From the NCBI GenBank assembly GCA_003252395.1, contig QKEL01000008.1, forward strand, positions 434,001 through 498,000: a stretch of 64,000 bases of DNA, read 5' to 3'. Source of the DNA: Spirochaetales bacterium. GTDB taxonomy: Bacteria > Spirochaetota > Spirochaetia > Treponematales > Treponemataceae. The position numbers and the translations under genes were made by a program. Below are positions 44,676 to 52,485 of the stretch, piece by piece. Under the pieces are notes generated by a model, which did not search any database, was not told the origin of the DNA, and saw nothing but the letters and a program-made list of their open reading frames with translations. Positions within the stretch are counted from its first letter, which is position 1; each line of letters starts with the position of its first letter.

Positions 44676-46154
44676 TCAGTCCGGGAAGCGGAGCCGAACC
44701 TGGTTTAGCTCCTCGAAACGCTCGAAAAACACTTCCATTACCTTCGGATCGAATTTTCGCCCGGTCTCGCGCCTCATAAAGTCGAGGATATCCGAGGTAT
44801 TCCAGGGCTTCTTATACGCGCGCCGATTGCCGAGCGCGTCGAATACGTCCGCCACGGTAACGATTCGGGAATACAGGTTGATCTCCTCGCCTTTCAGGCC
44901 CCGGGGATACCCGGTACCGTCCCAGTTTTCGTGATGCTCCAGGGCGATCTGGGCGGCCGTACGGAAAAGGCTGCGGTTTGAGGTATTGAGCATCTCGAAT
45001 CCGACCAGGGAGTGACTCTTCATGGACTCGAACTCATCGCCCGAAAGCCGCCCTTCCTTGGCGAGAATGCCCTCGGGAATGCTGAGCTTTCCCAGGTCAT
45101 GGAGCGAGGCGGCCAGGCGAAGCTGCTCCGTCTCGAACTCGCCCATTCCCATTCCCTGCGCCATGATATGGGCGATTTCCGCCACCCGCTTTACGTGGTT
45201 CCAGGTTTCCTCGGACCTTGATTCGGCCATTTCCCCCAGGGCGAATACGAGATCGTCCCGCGCGCTTTCTATCCCGCGGAAGAGGTGAAAATTGTCCAAG
45301 GCTACCCCAAGCTGCAAGCGGAAACCCTCGAGGAGATCGCGATTCCAGTCGGAGAGTTCGACTTCATCCTCCAGAATGAGATATACCTCCGATCCGTCTC
45401 GTATCCGGAATCCGTATACCCTGAGTTTTCCGAGAGAAAGGTGGCCCTTGGCGTAATTATGGGAAAGAACGCGCTCGTAAAGCGGCGAATTGAGCATCTG
45501 ACTGAGCTTTTGCCCTTCCAAGTGCCTGAAACTGCCGGTGGCGGTGGTAATTCGGGGAACGACCTCATCGGGAGAGCGCGTCGCGAATACGCCGAAATAT
45601 CGGTCCGCGTTGCCCGGGCCATGGAGAAAAGACGCGATACTGGCCAAGGCGGTGCGTTCAAATTCGGAAATACCGGAATTCCGGAAAACGAGGGCCGAGG
45701 CCTCGCTAATCCGCCGCAGGTCTTCATGCTGTTCTTGGCTCGTCATGAGCGCCGCGTAGGTTCGCAGCGCCGAAACGAGGGAAGTGCGTATCCGTCCCGG
45801 CGTACACTCAGCCCGTGGCACGTAATCCGCTATCTCGTATTCCAGGGTAAGGATTTCCTCGGCCTCAGTGACCGGGCCGTCGGCCAACACCAGTATTTGC
45901 GCCGTTTCGTTTCTTTTTTCCCGGCGGAGCCATCGTATCAGCTCCCGTCCCGCGTTTTCTTCGCCCCGGCCAAAACCGACCAATACGGCGGCGATATCGG
46001 GATGCACTGATACCACGGCCCGCGCGTCAGAAGGATTAAGCGCCTCAAAAATAACCACGCCCCGGTTCCGGTACACCAGGCGGTTCAATGCGTGAGCGGT
46101 TGCGGCATGAGAGCCGGAATCACCGTCAACAACGAGTACTTTCCAAAAGTCCAT
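44676..46154 (-). CDS. Pseudo-receiver/DUF3369/HD-GYP c-di-GMP phosphodiesterase
   Basis: The protein is 492 residues from 46154. The N-terminal 120 residues look like a response-regulator receiver (WKVLVVDGDSGSH at the start), but the phosphoacceptor Asp is missing: the strand reads AAVLVGFG instead of a D motif. The middle (about 130-310) resembles DUF3369, and the C-terminal HD-GYP domain is complete: HVKRVAEIAH, HDLGKLSIPEGIL and HHENWDGTGYPRGLKG. It should degrade c-di-GMP without phosphorylation control. It converges with the GGDEF-EAL gene. A TATACT box lies 12 bases before the ATG. Confidence 0.87.
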   Translation of the reverse strand: MDFWKVLVVDGDSGSHAATAHALNRLVYRNRGVVIFEALNPSDARAVVSVHPDIAAVLVGFGRGEENAGRELIRWLRREKRNETAQILVLADGPVTEAEEILTLEYEIADYVPRAECTPGRIRTSLVSALRTYAALMTSQEQHEDLRRISEASALVFRNSGISEFERTALASIASFLHGPGNADRYFGVFATRSPDEVVPRITTATGSFRHLEGQKLSQMLNSPLYERVLSHNYAKGHLSLGKLRVYGFRIRDGSEVYLILEDEVELSDWNRDLLEGFRLQLGVALDNFHLFRGIESARDDLVFALGEMAESRSEETWNHVKRVAEIAHIMAQGMGMGEFETEQLRLAASLHDLGKLSIPEGILAKEGRLSGDEFESMKSHSLVGFEMLNTSNRSLFRTAAQIALEHHENWDGTGYPRGLKGEEINLYSRIVTVADVFDALGNRRAYKKPWNTSDILDFMRRETGRKFDPKVMEVFFERFEELNQVRLRFPD

Positions 46155-46319
46155 AAGTATCCCTAGAGTATACCACACAACCGCCCCCGGAGAATCCCCC
46201 CGACTCGAAAGCCCCCGAACCGCGGCGATCGAGCATTCTTTTCCACCGCGGGGAAAAAAAGCGAAAAGAAGCGGCCTTTACGCGCCAATGCGCCTATAAT
46301 AGAGGCATAGAGGATACAA

Positions 46320-47039
46320 ATGAGAGGGCAGCTCGCGATACTCTTTCTTGTCGCCACGACATTTTTCGCGTCCGCGCAGGACCTTGTGTTCTCGAATATC
46401 GAGAATCAACCCATTTCCGTGGTCACCGCGGAGATCATGAAAGAACTGTACCGAAGGCTGCGATTGGATATCGCCGTTCTGTATCAATCCCCGTCCCGCG
46501 CCGCTGCCGAGTCAACCGCGGGACGTACCGATGGGGAAATCGGCCGGATTAAGGGCTTTAACGATTCCGCCCCGTTGCTAGTCCGCGTCCCTACCCCGTT
46601 TTATACGGGCGAGACCATGGCCTTCGCGCGGAAGGATAGAAATGTCGTTATTACCGGCCCGGAAGGACTAAAAGGCTATACGATCGCGCGTATACGCGGG
46701 GTAATGAACAGCACGGTCATCACCCAAGGCGCAAAAGCGATCAATGAATTCCCCGATCTAGAAACCATGTTCAGGTTTTTGGAACTTGAGCGGGCCGATA
46801 TAGCGGTCACCAATCGGATAGGCGGCGTGCTCGTCTTACAAAAACTGGGGTTTTCCGATATAGTCCCGATCGAACCGCCCCTCAGCGCGCAAGACTTTTA
46901 CCACTTCATTAACGTCAAGTATCGGGATATAGTCCCACGCATGGACACGCTTATACGGGAAATGAAGGAAAGCGGGGAACTGGAGTCGCTCACGAAAGCC
47001 ATTGAGGGAAAAATTCTGTCGGGAGAGCTTACGTATTGA
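46320..47039 (+). CDS. Periplasmic amino-acid-type substrate-binding protein (SBP_bac_3-like)
   Basis: The 239-residue exported protein has a signal peptide (about 1-19, FFASAQ) and the two-lobed pattern of the family 3 solute-binding proteins (EIMKELYRRLRLDIAV near residue 38, GFNDSAPLLVRVPTPFYTGETMAFARK, and GLKGYTIARIRGV). No permease or ATPase gene is next to it, so it may be a free-standing sensor or extracytoplasmic binding protein. A TATAAT box (46295-46300) and an AGAGG site precede the ATG. Ligand unknown. Confidence 0.72.
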   Translation: MRGQLAILFLVATTFFASAQDLVFSNIENQPISVVTAEIMKELYRRLRLDIAVLYQSPSRAAAESTAGRTDGEIGRIKGFNDSAPLLVRVPTPFYTGETMAFARKDRNVVITGPEGLKGYTIARIRGVMNSTVITQGAKAINEFPDLETMFRFLELERADIAVTNRIGGVLVLQKLGFSDIVPIEPPLSAQDFYHFINVKYRDIVPRMDTLIREMKESGELESLTKAIEGKILSGELTY

Positions 47040-47065
47040 TACTGATCGCCCTCGAGGGGGGAAAC

Positions 47066-47794
47066 ATGAATCCCCCGGAACGGATCGATAATCTCGTTCA
47101 TAAGGAAAGGCATGAAGCCTCGGACACTATCCACCAGCTCCTCGGGCACGTGCGGGCAAGGGGAATAGACTGGGTACCCGTCTCCCACGGGTTCGAACAA
47201 GGCAAACACGTCTTATCCTACATTCCCGGCATTGTCCCCCACGATACGCCGCGGTGGCTCTATGGCGGGAGGGTGCTCAAAGAAAGCGCCGAGAAACTTC
47301 GCGCTTGGCACGACGCCACCCTCGATTTTCGGCCAATGAACGAAAAATGGCTACTCTCCAACGACGAGGCGCGCGAAGTCATCTGCCATAACGATTTTGC
47401 CCCCTATAACTGGGTCTTTACCGAAAGGAAACGATTTACGGGATTGATCGATTTCGACACCTGCAGTCCCGGTTCCCGCTTATGGGATATCGCCTATACC
47501 GCCTATAGAATCGTCCCGTTAATGCCCTACGGCGATAGGCGGGCCTATACGGAGGTATCGCCGTTCAGTCAATCAAGGATGACAAACCGTTTAAAGGCCT
47601 TTCTCAGGGCGTATTCGCGCGGGGAAGAGTCTCTAACCTATTCGGTTGCGGAAGTAATTGATAAAACGCAAAAGCGGCTTTTGGCAATCGCCGAATGGTC
47701 GGAGCGAGAAGGATCTAGAACCGGAAAGCGGGAGCTATGCGAGCATGCCAACATGTATCGGCTCCATGCGGACTGGCTAAAAGGGATTGGGTAA
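47066..47794 (+). CDS. APH-family small-molecule phosphotransferase
   Basis: The 242-residue protein has the APH catalytic loop with the Brenner motif, ICHNDFAPYNWVF near residue 118, and the metal Asp in GLIDFD shortly after. The N-terminal lobe is short, so the ATP-binding Lys is not obvious. APH-like kinases phosphorylate aminoglycosides, choline, homoserine or other small alcohols; the substrate cannot be told. The start at 47066 follows GAGGGGGG; a TTG at 47036 overlapping the previous gene has none. It opens the accessory segment. Confidence 0.75.
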   Translation: MNPPERIDNLVHKERHEASDTIHQLLGHVRARGIDWVPVSHGFEQGKHVLSYIPGIVPHDTPRWLYGGRVLKESAEKLRAWHDATLDFRPMNEKWLLSNDEAREVICHNDFAPYNWVFTERKRFTGLIDFDTCSPGSRLWDIAYTAYRIVPLMPYGDRRAYTEVSPFSQSRMTNRLKAFLRAYSRGEESLTYSVAEVIDKTQKRLLAIAEWSEREGSRTGKRELCEHANMYRLHADWLKGIG

Positions 47795-47901
47795 GGGCAT
47801 ACGGCGGACTTCTCTCGCCCGTATGGCCGTGCCCGCGCAAGAGAGGGCGCTTGGCGGATGAAAAAGCCGCAAGAACCGCGATGCAAGGGTAAATTCCATG
47901 G

Positions 47902-47907
47902 TATAGT
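47902..47907 (+). promoter_or_regulatory. TATAGT -10 box six bases from the AEC carrier ATG
   Basis: TATAGT is followed by TATGTA and the ATG at 47914, again with no ribosome site. The arrangement is the same as for tlpA, mraY and srkA. Confidence 0.4.
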
Positions 47908-47913
47908 TATGTA

Positions 47914-48852
47914 ATGTTCCTCGATTTGATACCTAAATTCCTACCCATAACGCTTCTTTTGCTCATTGGTTTTGCAATAAAGAAAACCCGATTCCTAACT
48001 GAATTATCCATACAGGAATTGAAGAAGTTTATCGTCAATATCTCCCTGCCGGCACTCCTTTTCTTTTCATTCTTGAAAACGGATTTTGAGATCAAATACA
48101 TAGTAATAATAACGGTTATCCTCCTTCTCAACGTGCTCATGTTGGGGATCGGGAAGGCGATTCAATGGCTTTTAAAAATCGATAATCCGTACTTCTCCCT
48201 CATGTTTACCGGTTTCGAAATGGGCATGCTCGGGTTTTCCCTCTACGGAAGCGTCTATGGGCCAGAAAGTATCGGCTTTATCGGCGTTCTCGATTTGGGA
48301 CAAGAAATATTCGTTTGGTTTATTTTAGTCAGTCTGTTGCAATCGCTACGGAACGGCGAGATCCGCGCGAAATCCAGCCTAATAAGCTTTATTAAGTCTC
48401 CCGTTATCGTTGCCATAGCATTCGGCATCGTCCTCAATGTTTCGGGGTTAGGCGATCGCCTGAATGATCATGTCGTTTATGGCGGCTTGATCGCGACCTT
48501 GTCGATGCTCTCGCAGGTGACGATCCCGTTCATTCTCATTATTATCGGGTACCAACTCAATTTCCGCTTTACGAAGATTCGGTTACCGCTCCTTACGGTC
48601 GTATTACGTCTCGTACTATTGCTCACCGTGGGAACGCTCATTAACGCCCTCGTTTTCGGGAACGCTCTTCATCTCGATAAGCGATTTACCACCGCGCTAT
48701 TCACCCTGCTTTTACTCCCGCCCCCTTTCATCATTCCGCTGTATATGGGAGACAAAAACGTTACCCAAGAAGAATACGTCGGTAACACGCTTTCAATCGG
48801 AACGATTATCGCAATCGTCGGATTTTTCGCGATGGCGCTCGCGTTTTCATGA
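47914..48852 (+). CDS. AEC-family (auxin efflux carrier-like) transporter
   Basis: The 312-residue protein has about ten hydrophobic segments in two five-helix halves. The N-terminal FLPITLLLLIGFAIKK and the ISLPALLF..LKT motif, with the second-half PFILIIIGYQL, fit the AEC family (malonate/malate or amino acid carriers). Substrate unknown. Base composition here falls well below that of the flanking genes, marking the start of the AT-rich segment. The start has no ribosome site. Confidence 0.82.
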   Translation: MFLDLIPKFLPITLLLLIGFAIKKTRFLTELSIQELKKFIVNISLPALLFFSFLKTDFEIKYIVIITVILLLNVLMLGIGKAIQWLLKIDNPYFSLMFTGFEMGMLGFSLYGSVYGPESIGFIGVLDLGQEIFVWFILVSLLQSLRNGEIRAKSSLISFIKSPVIVAIAFGIVLNVSGLGDRLNDHVVYGGLIATLSMLSQVTIPFILIIIGYQLNFRFTKIRLPLLTVVLRLVLLLTVGTLINALVFGNALHLDKRFTTALFTLLLLPPPFIIPLYMGDKNVTQEEYVGNTLSIGTIIAIVGFFAMALAFS

Positions 48853-48941
48853 TCGGCGCGGCATGCCCGGCAAAGACGGGCTCTGATATCGGACAAAGCT
48901 CGGCCCTTCGAGCCGGGAATTAAGGATAAGGGGTTTCTGGC

Positions 48942-49745
48942 ATGAACGAGCTCAAGGATAAGCAGTACAACGATTCAACCAAATTTAACGCGCGGGTATT
49001 GATTCATTCGAAATATGGGACGAACAAAACTCCGTGGCCCATTTGGCTTTTTAATCAATATCAAATGCCCGATCGCTCGCGCATCATCGAGTTTGGTTGC
49101 GGCAATGGCTTATTATGGAAGGTTAACTCGTTTCGCGTTAATCCCACGTGGAAAATCACTCTTTCGGACTTTTCTCAAGGAATGCTCGAAACGGCACAGA
49201 AATCCATCGACGCAAGCATTGCCAATATCTCATACGAGGTCATTGACTTAAGCGATTATGAAGGCAAACCGGATGCCTTTGACCGGGTCATAGCGAACCA
49301 CATGCTGTATCATCTTGAAAATAGGGATGCGGCGATAGGAAAAATACATGCAATGACATCGCCTCAGGGAATGCTTTATTGTTCAACGATTGGCCAGAAT
49401 AACATGAGAGAAATGAAAGAGCTTATAAATGAATTTACCGGAAACGATTACTATTCTCGGGCCCTGGGAAATATATCCGACAGGTTTTCATTGGAAAACG
49501 GCGCGGCGCAATTGAGAAAACACTTCGGTACGGTAGAGAAAATCGAATTTGAGGATTCATTGGAAATTACGGACACGGTCGATCTCGTTAACTACGTATT
49601 ATCATGCAACGATCTCAATCCTGGAATAATCGTTCTGCCGGAAGAACAGAAAGAGGAATTCAAGAAGTTTTTAGACCGAAAAATGGAAAAAACGGGAAGG
49701 ATACATATCTCGAAAAGCTCAGGAACTTTTATCGCCAAAAAGTAG
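48942..49745 (+). CDS. Class I SAM-dependent methyltransferase
   Basis: The 267-residue protein has the SAM-binding motif IIEFGCGNGLLWKV near residue 50, an acidic second strand (TLSDFSQGMLETAQ), VIDLSDYE, and the post-motif VIANHMLYHLENRDAAIGKI. It resembles the Methyltransf_11/25 group. The substrate is unknown; such genes next to acetyl- and phosphotransferases are common in resistance or natural-product islands. AAGGGG precedes the start. Confidence 0.83.
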   Translation: MNELKDKQYNDSTKFNARVLIHSKYGTNKTPWPIWLFNQYQMPDRSRIIEFGCGNGLLWKVNSFRVNPTWKITLSDFSQGMLETAQKSIDASIANISYEVIDLSDYEGKPDAFDRVIANHMLYHLENRDAAIGKIHAMTSPQGMLYCSTIGQNNMREMKELINEFTGNDYYSRALGNISDRFSLENGAAQLRKHFGTVEKIEFEDSLEITDTVDLVNYVLSCNDLNPGIIVLPEEQKEEFKKFLDRKMEKTGRIHISKSSGTFIAKK

Positions 49746-49888
49746 AAAACGACTGATCAAATGCGATAAAGCCCGTATCGCCCTTTACGTTAATCGCGGG
49801 GAACGGTACATACGCGACAATACCCGAGCGGGGTTTCGGCAATATCAGGAAAAACATTCGTGGGTTACACAAAAAAAAGAGAGGGCTA

Positions 49889-50425
49889 ATGATTACTCAG
49901 ACGGAAAGAACGTATCTTCGTTATTTTCTAGAATCGGATAGCGCCGATCTTTTCGAGTATCTTTCAAAAGAAGAGATATACGCATATGAACCCGGCGCCC
50001 CGATTTCGGGAAAAGAGGCGTTGCGTATCGCAAGGGATAGGGCGAATGGCAAGAACTTCATTGCCGTGATAGATAAGCGAACGGAAAAACTTATTGGCCA
50101 TTTTTCATTCTTTCAATCGGAACCGGAGTATGTAAAAACATATGAGCTTGGTTTCATTTTCAATCCGCTCTTTCAGGGAAAGGGATACGCGACCGAAGCG
50201 GGAAAAGCATTCGTTTCGTACTGTTTTGACGAATTGAAAGTACATAGGATTACCGCCAATTGCAATCCGGATAACGAAAAATCCTGGGAACTCCTTGAAA
50301 GGCTCGGATTTGTCAGAGAGGGATTATTGATCAAGAATATTTACTTTAAGAAGGATAATGACAAACCCATTTGGCTGAACACGTATATTTATGGTTTAGT
50401 GAACGCGAATGACGAGAACGTTTGA
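49889..50425 (+). CDS. GNAT N-acetyltransferase (RimJ/RimL-like)
   Basis: The 178-residue protein fits the RimJ/RimL acetyltransferase group: it starts TERTYLRYFLESDSADLF, has TYELGFIFNPLFQGKGYATEAG (acetyl-CoA loop GKGYATEA near residue 107) and VHRITANCNPDNEKSWELLERLGF. It acetylates an amino group on a protein N-terminus or small molecule such as an antibiotic. GAGAGGG precedes the ATG. Composition is AT-rich like its neighbours. Confidence 0.87.
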   Translation: MITQTERTYLRYFLESDSADLFEYLSKEEIYAYEPGAPISGKEALRIARDRANGKNFIAVIDKRTEKLIGHFSFFQSEPEYVKTYELGFIFNPLFQGKGYATEAGKAFVSYCFDELKVHRITANCNPDNEKSWELLERLGFVREGLLIKNIYFKKDNDKPIWLNTYIYGLVNANDENV

Positions 50426-50545
50426 CGCGTGGGAAAAGGAGAATGCGGGGAGGGTTGAGCGCGATCTCGAAGTAGCGTCGCGACGCCTGAACGGTCACTA
50501 AGAGGCTGCACAGTAAGACTCTTCGCCCGAGGAGTAGGAAAAAAC

Positions 50546-51523
50546 ATGAAATTGAAAACCGGTGATAAAATTTGCGTAATTGCACCGTCAAGAAGTATGG
50601 CCATTATCTCTAATGAGGTTACACAAGTCGCAATAGAGAATTTTGGTAAGTTAGGGCTTGAAGTTGCGTTCGGAAAGAATATATACGAAAAAGATGAGGT
50701 TTTCTCGTCTTCAATTCAATCGCGTCTTGAAGATCTACATGGAGCTTTTGCCGACAAATCAATAAAAGGTATTTTCACGGTAATTGGCGGATTTAATTCA
50801 AATCAACTGTTAAGTAAAATTGATTACAAGTTGATTAAGAAAAACCCAAAAATAGTATGCGGTTTTTCGGATATCACCGCATTGAGTAACGCTATTTATG
50901 CAAAAACAAAATTAATCACGTATTATGGGCCTCATTTTTCATCATTAGGAATGAAAAAGGGAATTGACTATACATTGGATTACTTGAAAAAATGCTTTTT
51001 CTCATCTAGTCCTTATGAGCTAAATCCTGCTGATAATTGGTCTGATGATGAATGGTATTTGGATCAGGAAGACAGGAAATTCCATAAGAATGAAGGATAT
51101 ACGGTTATCAATGAGGGAAGCGCAACGGGAACTCTATTAGGCGGGAATTTATGTACGTTCAATCTTTTACAAGGAACAGAGTATTTCCCAAATATCAAAG
51201 ACTCCATTCTGCTAATGGAAGAAGATAACCTTCTCGGCAGTTCTTCATTAGTGGAATTTGATAGGAATCTTCAATCCGTTATTGATTGTAAATATTTCTC
51301 AAAAGTAAAAGGGATACTAATTGGCAGATTCCAAATCGAATCAAACATTTCAATAGATCAATTGAAAAAAGTAATACGCACAAAAAAAGAATTAGCGAAT
51401 ATTCCTGTAATTGCGAATATGGATTTTGGCCATACAACACCTATCGTGACCTTACCAATAGGAGGAAGCGTAAAAATTGAAGCAAAAAAAGGGAATGCAC
51501 AAATACTAATTGTGAATCACTAG
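50546..51523 (+). CDS. S66-family serine peptidase, MccF-like
   Basis: The 325-residue protein matches the LD-carboxypeptidase/MccF family. It starts LKTGDKICVIAPSRSMAI and has FTVIGGFNSNQLLSKIDY, the nucleophile Ser in VCGFSDITAL near residue 110, TYYGPHFSS, GTLLGGNLCTFNLLQGT and the catalytic His in FGHTTP near 289. The pattern is closer to MccF, which cleaves microcin C-type Trojan-horse antibiotics, than to murein LD-carboxypeptidase. It lies in the most AT-rich part of the window, so it was probably acquired by transfer. GAGGAG lies upstream. Confidence 0.85.
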   Translation: MKLKTGDKICVIAPSRSMAIISNEVTQVAIENFGKLGLEVAFGKNIYEKDEVFSSSIQSRLEDLHGAFADKSIKGIFTVIGGFNSNQLLSKIDYKLIKKNPKIVCGFSDITALSNAIYAKTKLITYYGPHFSSLGMKKGIDYTLDYLKKCFFSSSPYELNPADNWSDDEWYLDQEDRKFHKNEGYTVINEGSATGTLLGGNLCTFNLLQGTEYFPNIKDSILLMEEDNLLGSSSLVEFDRNLQSVIDCKYFSKVKGILIGRFQIESNISIDQLKKVIRTKKELANIPVIANMDFGHTTPIVTLPIGGSVKIEAKKGNAQILIVNH

Positions 51524-51679
51524 AGGAAAATTAGCCAACCATAGCTTCTACCTGGTAATTCCTTTTGTCACAGTTTTAGCTTTCCGGCGTACTTCATGGA
51601 ATCTTTGGAGCATAACTAATAAAAAGCAACTCCTTTCTAGAGCAAAATATTTACCGGAACAAAAGAATCCTGACCGCCA

Positions 51680-51735
51680 TCTTAACCTGCAAGGCCGACG
51701 CCAGTCGGCTTTGTCAGGTTGAAGCATCGTTAGGA
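51680..51735. repeat. attC-like imperfect palindrome
   Basis: The element starts TCTTAAC (51680-51686) and ends GTTAGGA (51729-51735), which are nearly complementary and resemble the RYYYAAC and GTTRRRY core sites of integron attC. Inside, AACCTG...CAGGTT and GCCGAC...GTCGGC form a nearly perfect 16-pair stem with one bulged T and a 4-base loop. At 56 bp it is at the lower size limit for attC. Only one clear copy is present and no integrase is in the window. Confidence 0.3.
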
Positions 51736-51770
51736 TTTTCTTGAAGAAGGGCCAATATAAAAAGAAGTTC

Positions 51771-51803
51771 AACTGGACATGCGCCTTGCGGCGCTAGCCA
51801 GTT
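51771..51803. repeat. Second hairpin of the intergenic region
   Basis: AACTGG (51771-51776) pairs with CCAGTT (51798-51803), and inside it GCGCC (51781-51785) pairs with GGCGC (51790-51794) around a TTGC loop. The bases before it read TTC and after it AACCTG, so its ends again resemble core sites. It has no T-run, so it is not a normal terminator. Confidence 0.3.
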
Positions 51804-51848
51804 AACCTGATATTATTTGGATGGAGTCTGACCCTTTGGGTTTATCAC

Positions 51849-52472
51849 TTATGGTACTGGAATTTCGATGGTTTTATAATCAGGACCATCATTACTAATC
51901 TCTATTAAAAATTGATAATCTTTATAAGTGATTGAATCCGGCGAAGTCCTTTTATCTTTCAATTCATCTACTCTAATAGTCTTAATGATTTCCATACTAG
52001 GGAATTTATAGATGTCAATGGTAGGTGTTTCTTTAGACCTTAAGAAATCATATAAACAAATTATAGTTGCTGAATTATTTAAAAGGTAGTCAAGATTTGT
52101 GGTTGAATACAACCTAGATATACACCCTGTAAGTCCATCAATAAAATATAGATCATTAATATAGGGCTTATCTTTTTCTCCCTTTTGGGAAACAACACTA
52201 AATAGCAACCATTTTCCGGTTTTACTCTGATTATCCGGTTTGAACATGAAATTATAACCATCCATCTCAAATATTTGCCTTTCATGCTTCTTATTATCAT
52301 ACGCAAAAACAGACAAAGAAAATTTATCCGGATCAGTAGAAGAATCCTTAATACTATAATTCAACCGCTCATTAAGTTTAAGAGCAACAAAGGAGTTAGA
52401 CGCAGTCTCCGATGATGCAGAAAATGTAACAATAAAAGCCTGAATTACTAGGAATGGAATTATTTTCTTCAT
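51849..52472 (-). CDS. Small exported protein, candidate immunity protein of the RHS locus
   Basis: The 207-residue protein has a signal peptide (about 1-20, MKKIIPFLV then a hydrophobic stretch) and a beta-rich mature part. No known family was recognised. It is encoded 13 bases after the RHS stop codon on the same strand, with GAGGG before its ATG, and shares the low GC of the RHS tip. A small gene immediately downstream of a YD-repeat toxin is normally its immunity protein. Export fits protection against a toxin acting in or entering through the periplasm. This role is inferred from position only. Confidence 0.5.
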   Translation of the reverse strand: MKKIIPFLVIQAFIVTFSASSETASNSFVALKLNERLNYSIKDSSTDPDKFSLSVFAYDNKKHERQIFEMDGYNFMFKPDNQSKTGKWLLFSVVSQKGEKDKPYINDLYFIDGLTGCISRLYSTTNLDYLLNNSATIICLYDFLRSKETPTIDIYKFPSMEIIKTIRVDELKDKRTSPDSITYKDYQFLIEISNDGPDYKTIEIPVP

Positions 52473-52485
52473 GATGAAAGCCCTC

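Larger units (their letters stand above)
51524..51848. other. 325-bp gap with two hairpins and no gene
   Basis: The region between the S66 peptidase and the putative immunity gene holds no convincing ORF. It contains two structured elements, at 51680-51735 and 51771-51803, each adjoining a TTAACCTG copy (51682-51689 and 51802-51809 region). The rest is AT-rich and shows no recognisable signal. It marks the join between an accessory gene and the RHS tip locus. Confidence 0.5.

Noticed and set aside
50475..50486. GCGTCGCGACGC palindrome between the acetyltransferase and S66 peptidase genes
   Set aside because: A single short GC palindrome without promoter context or partner site.
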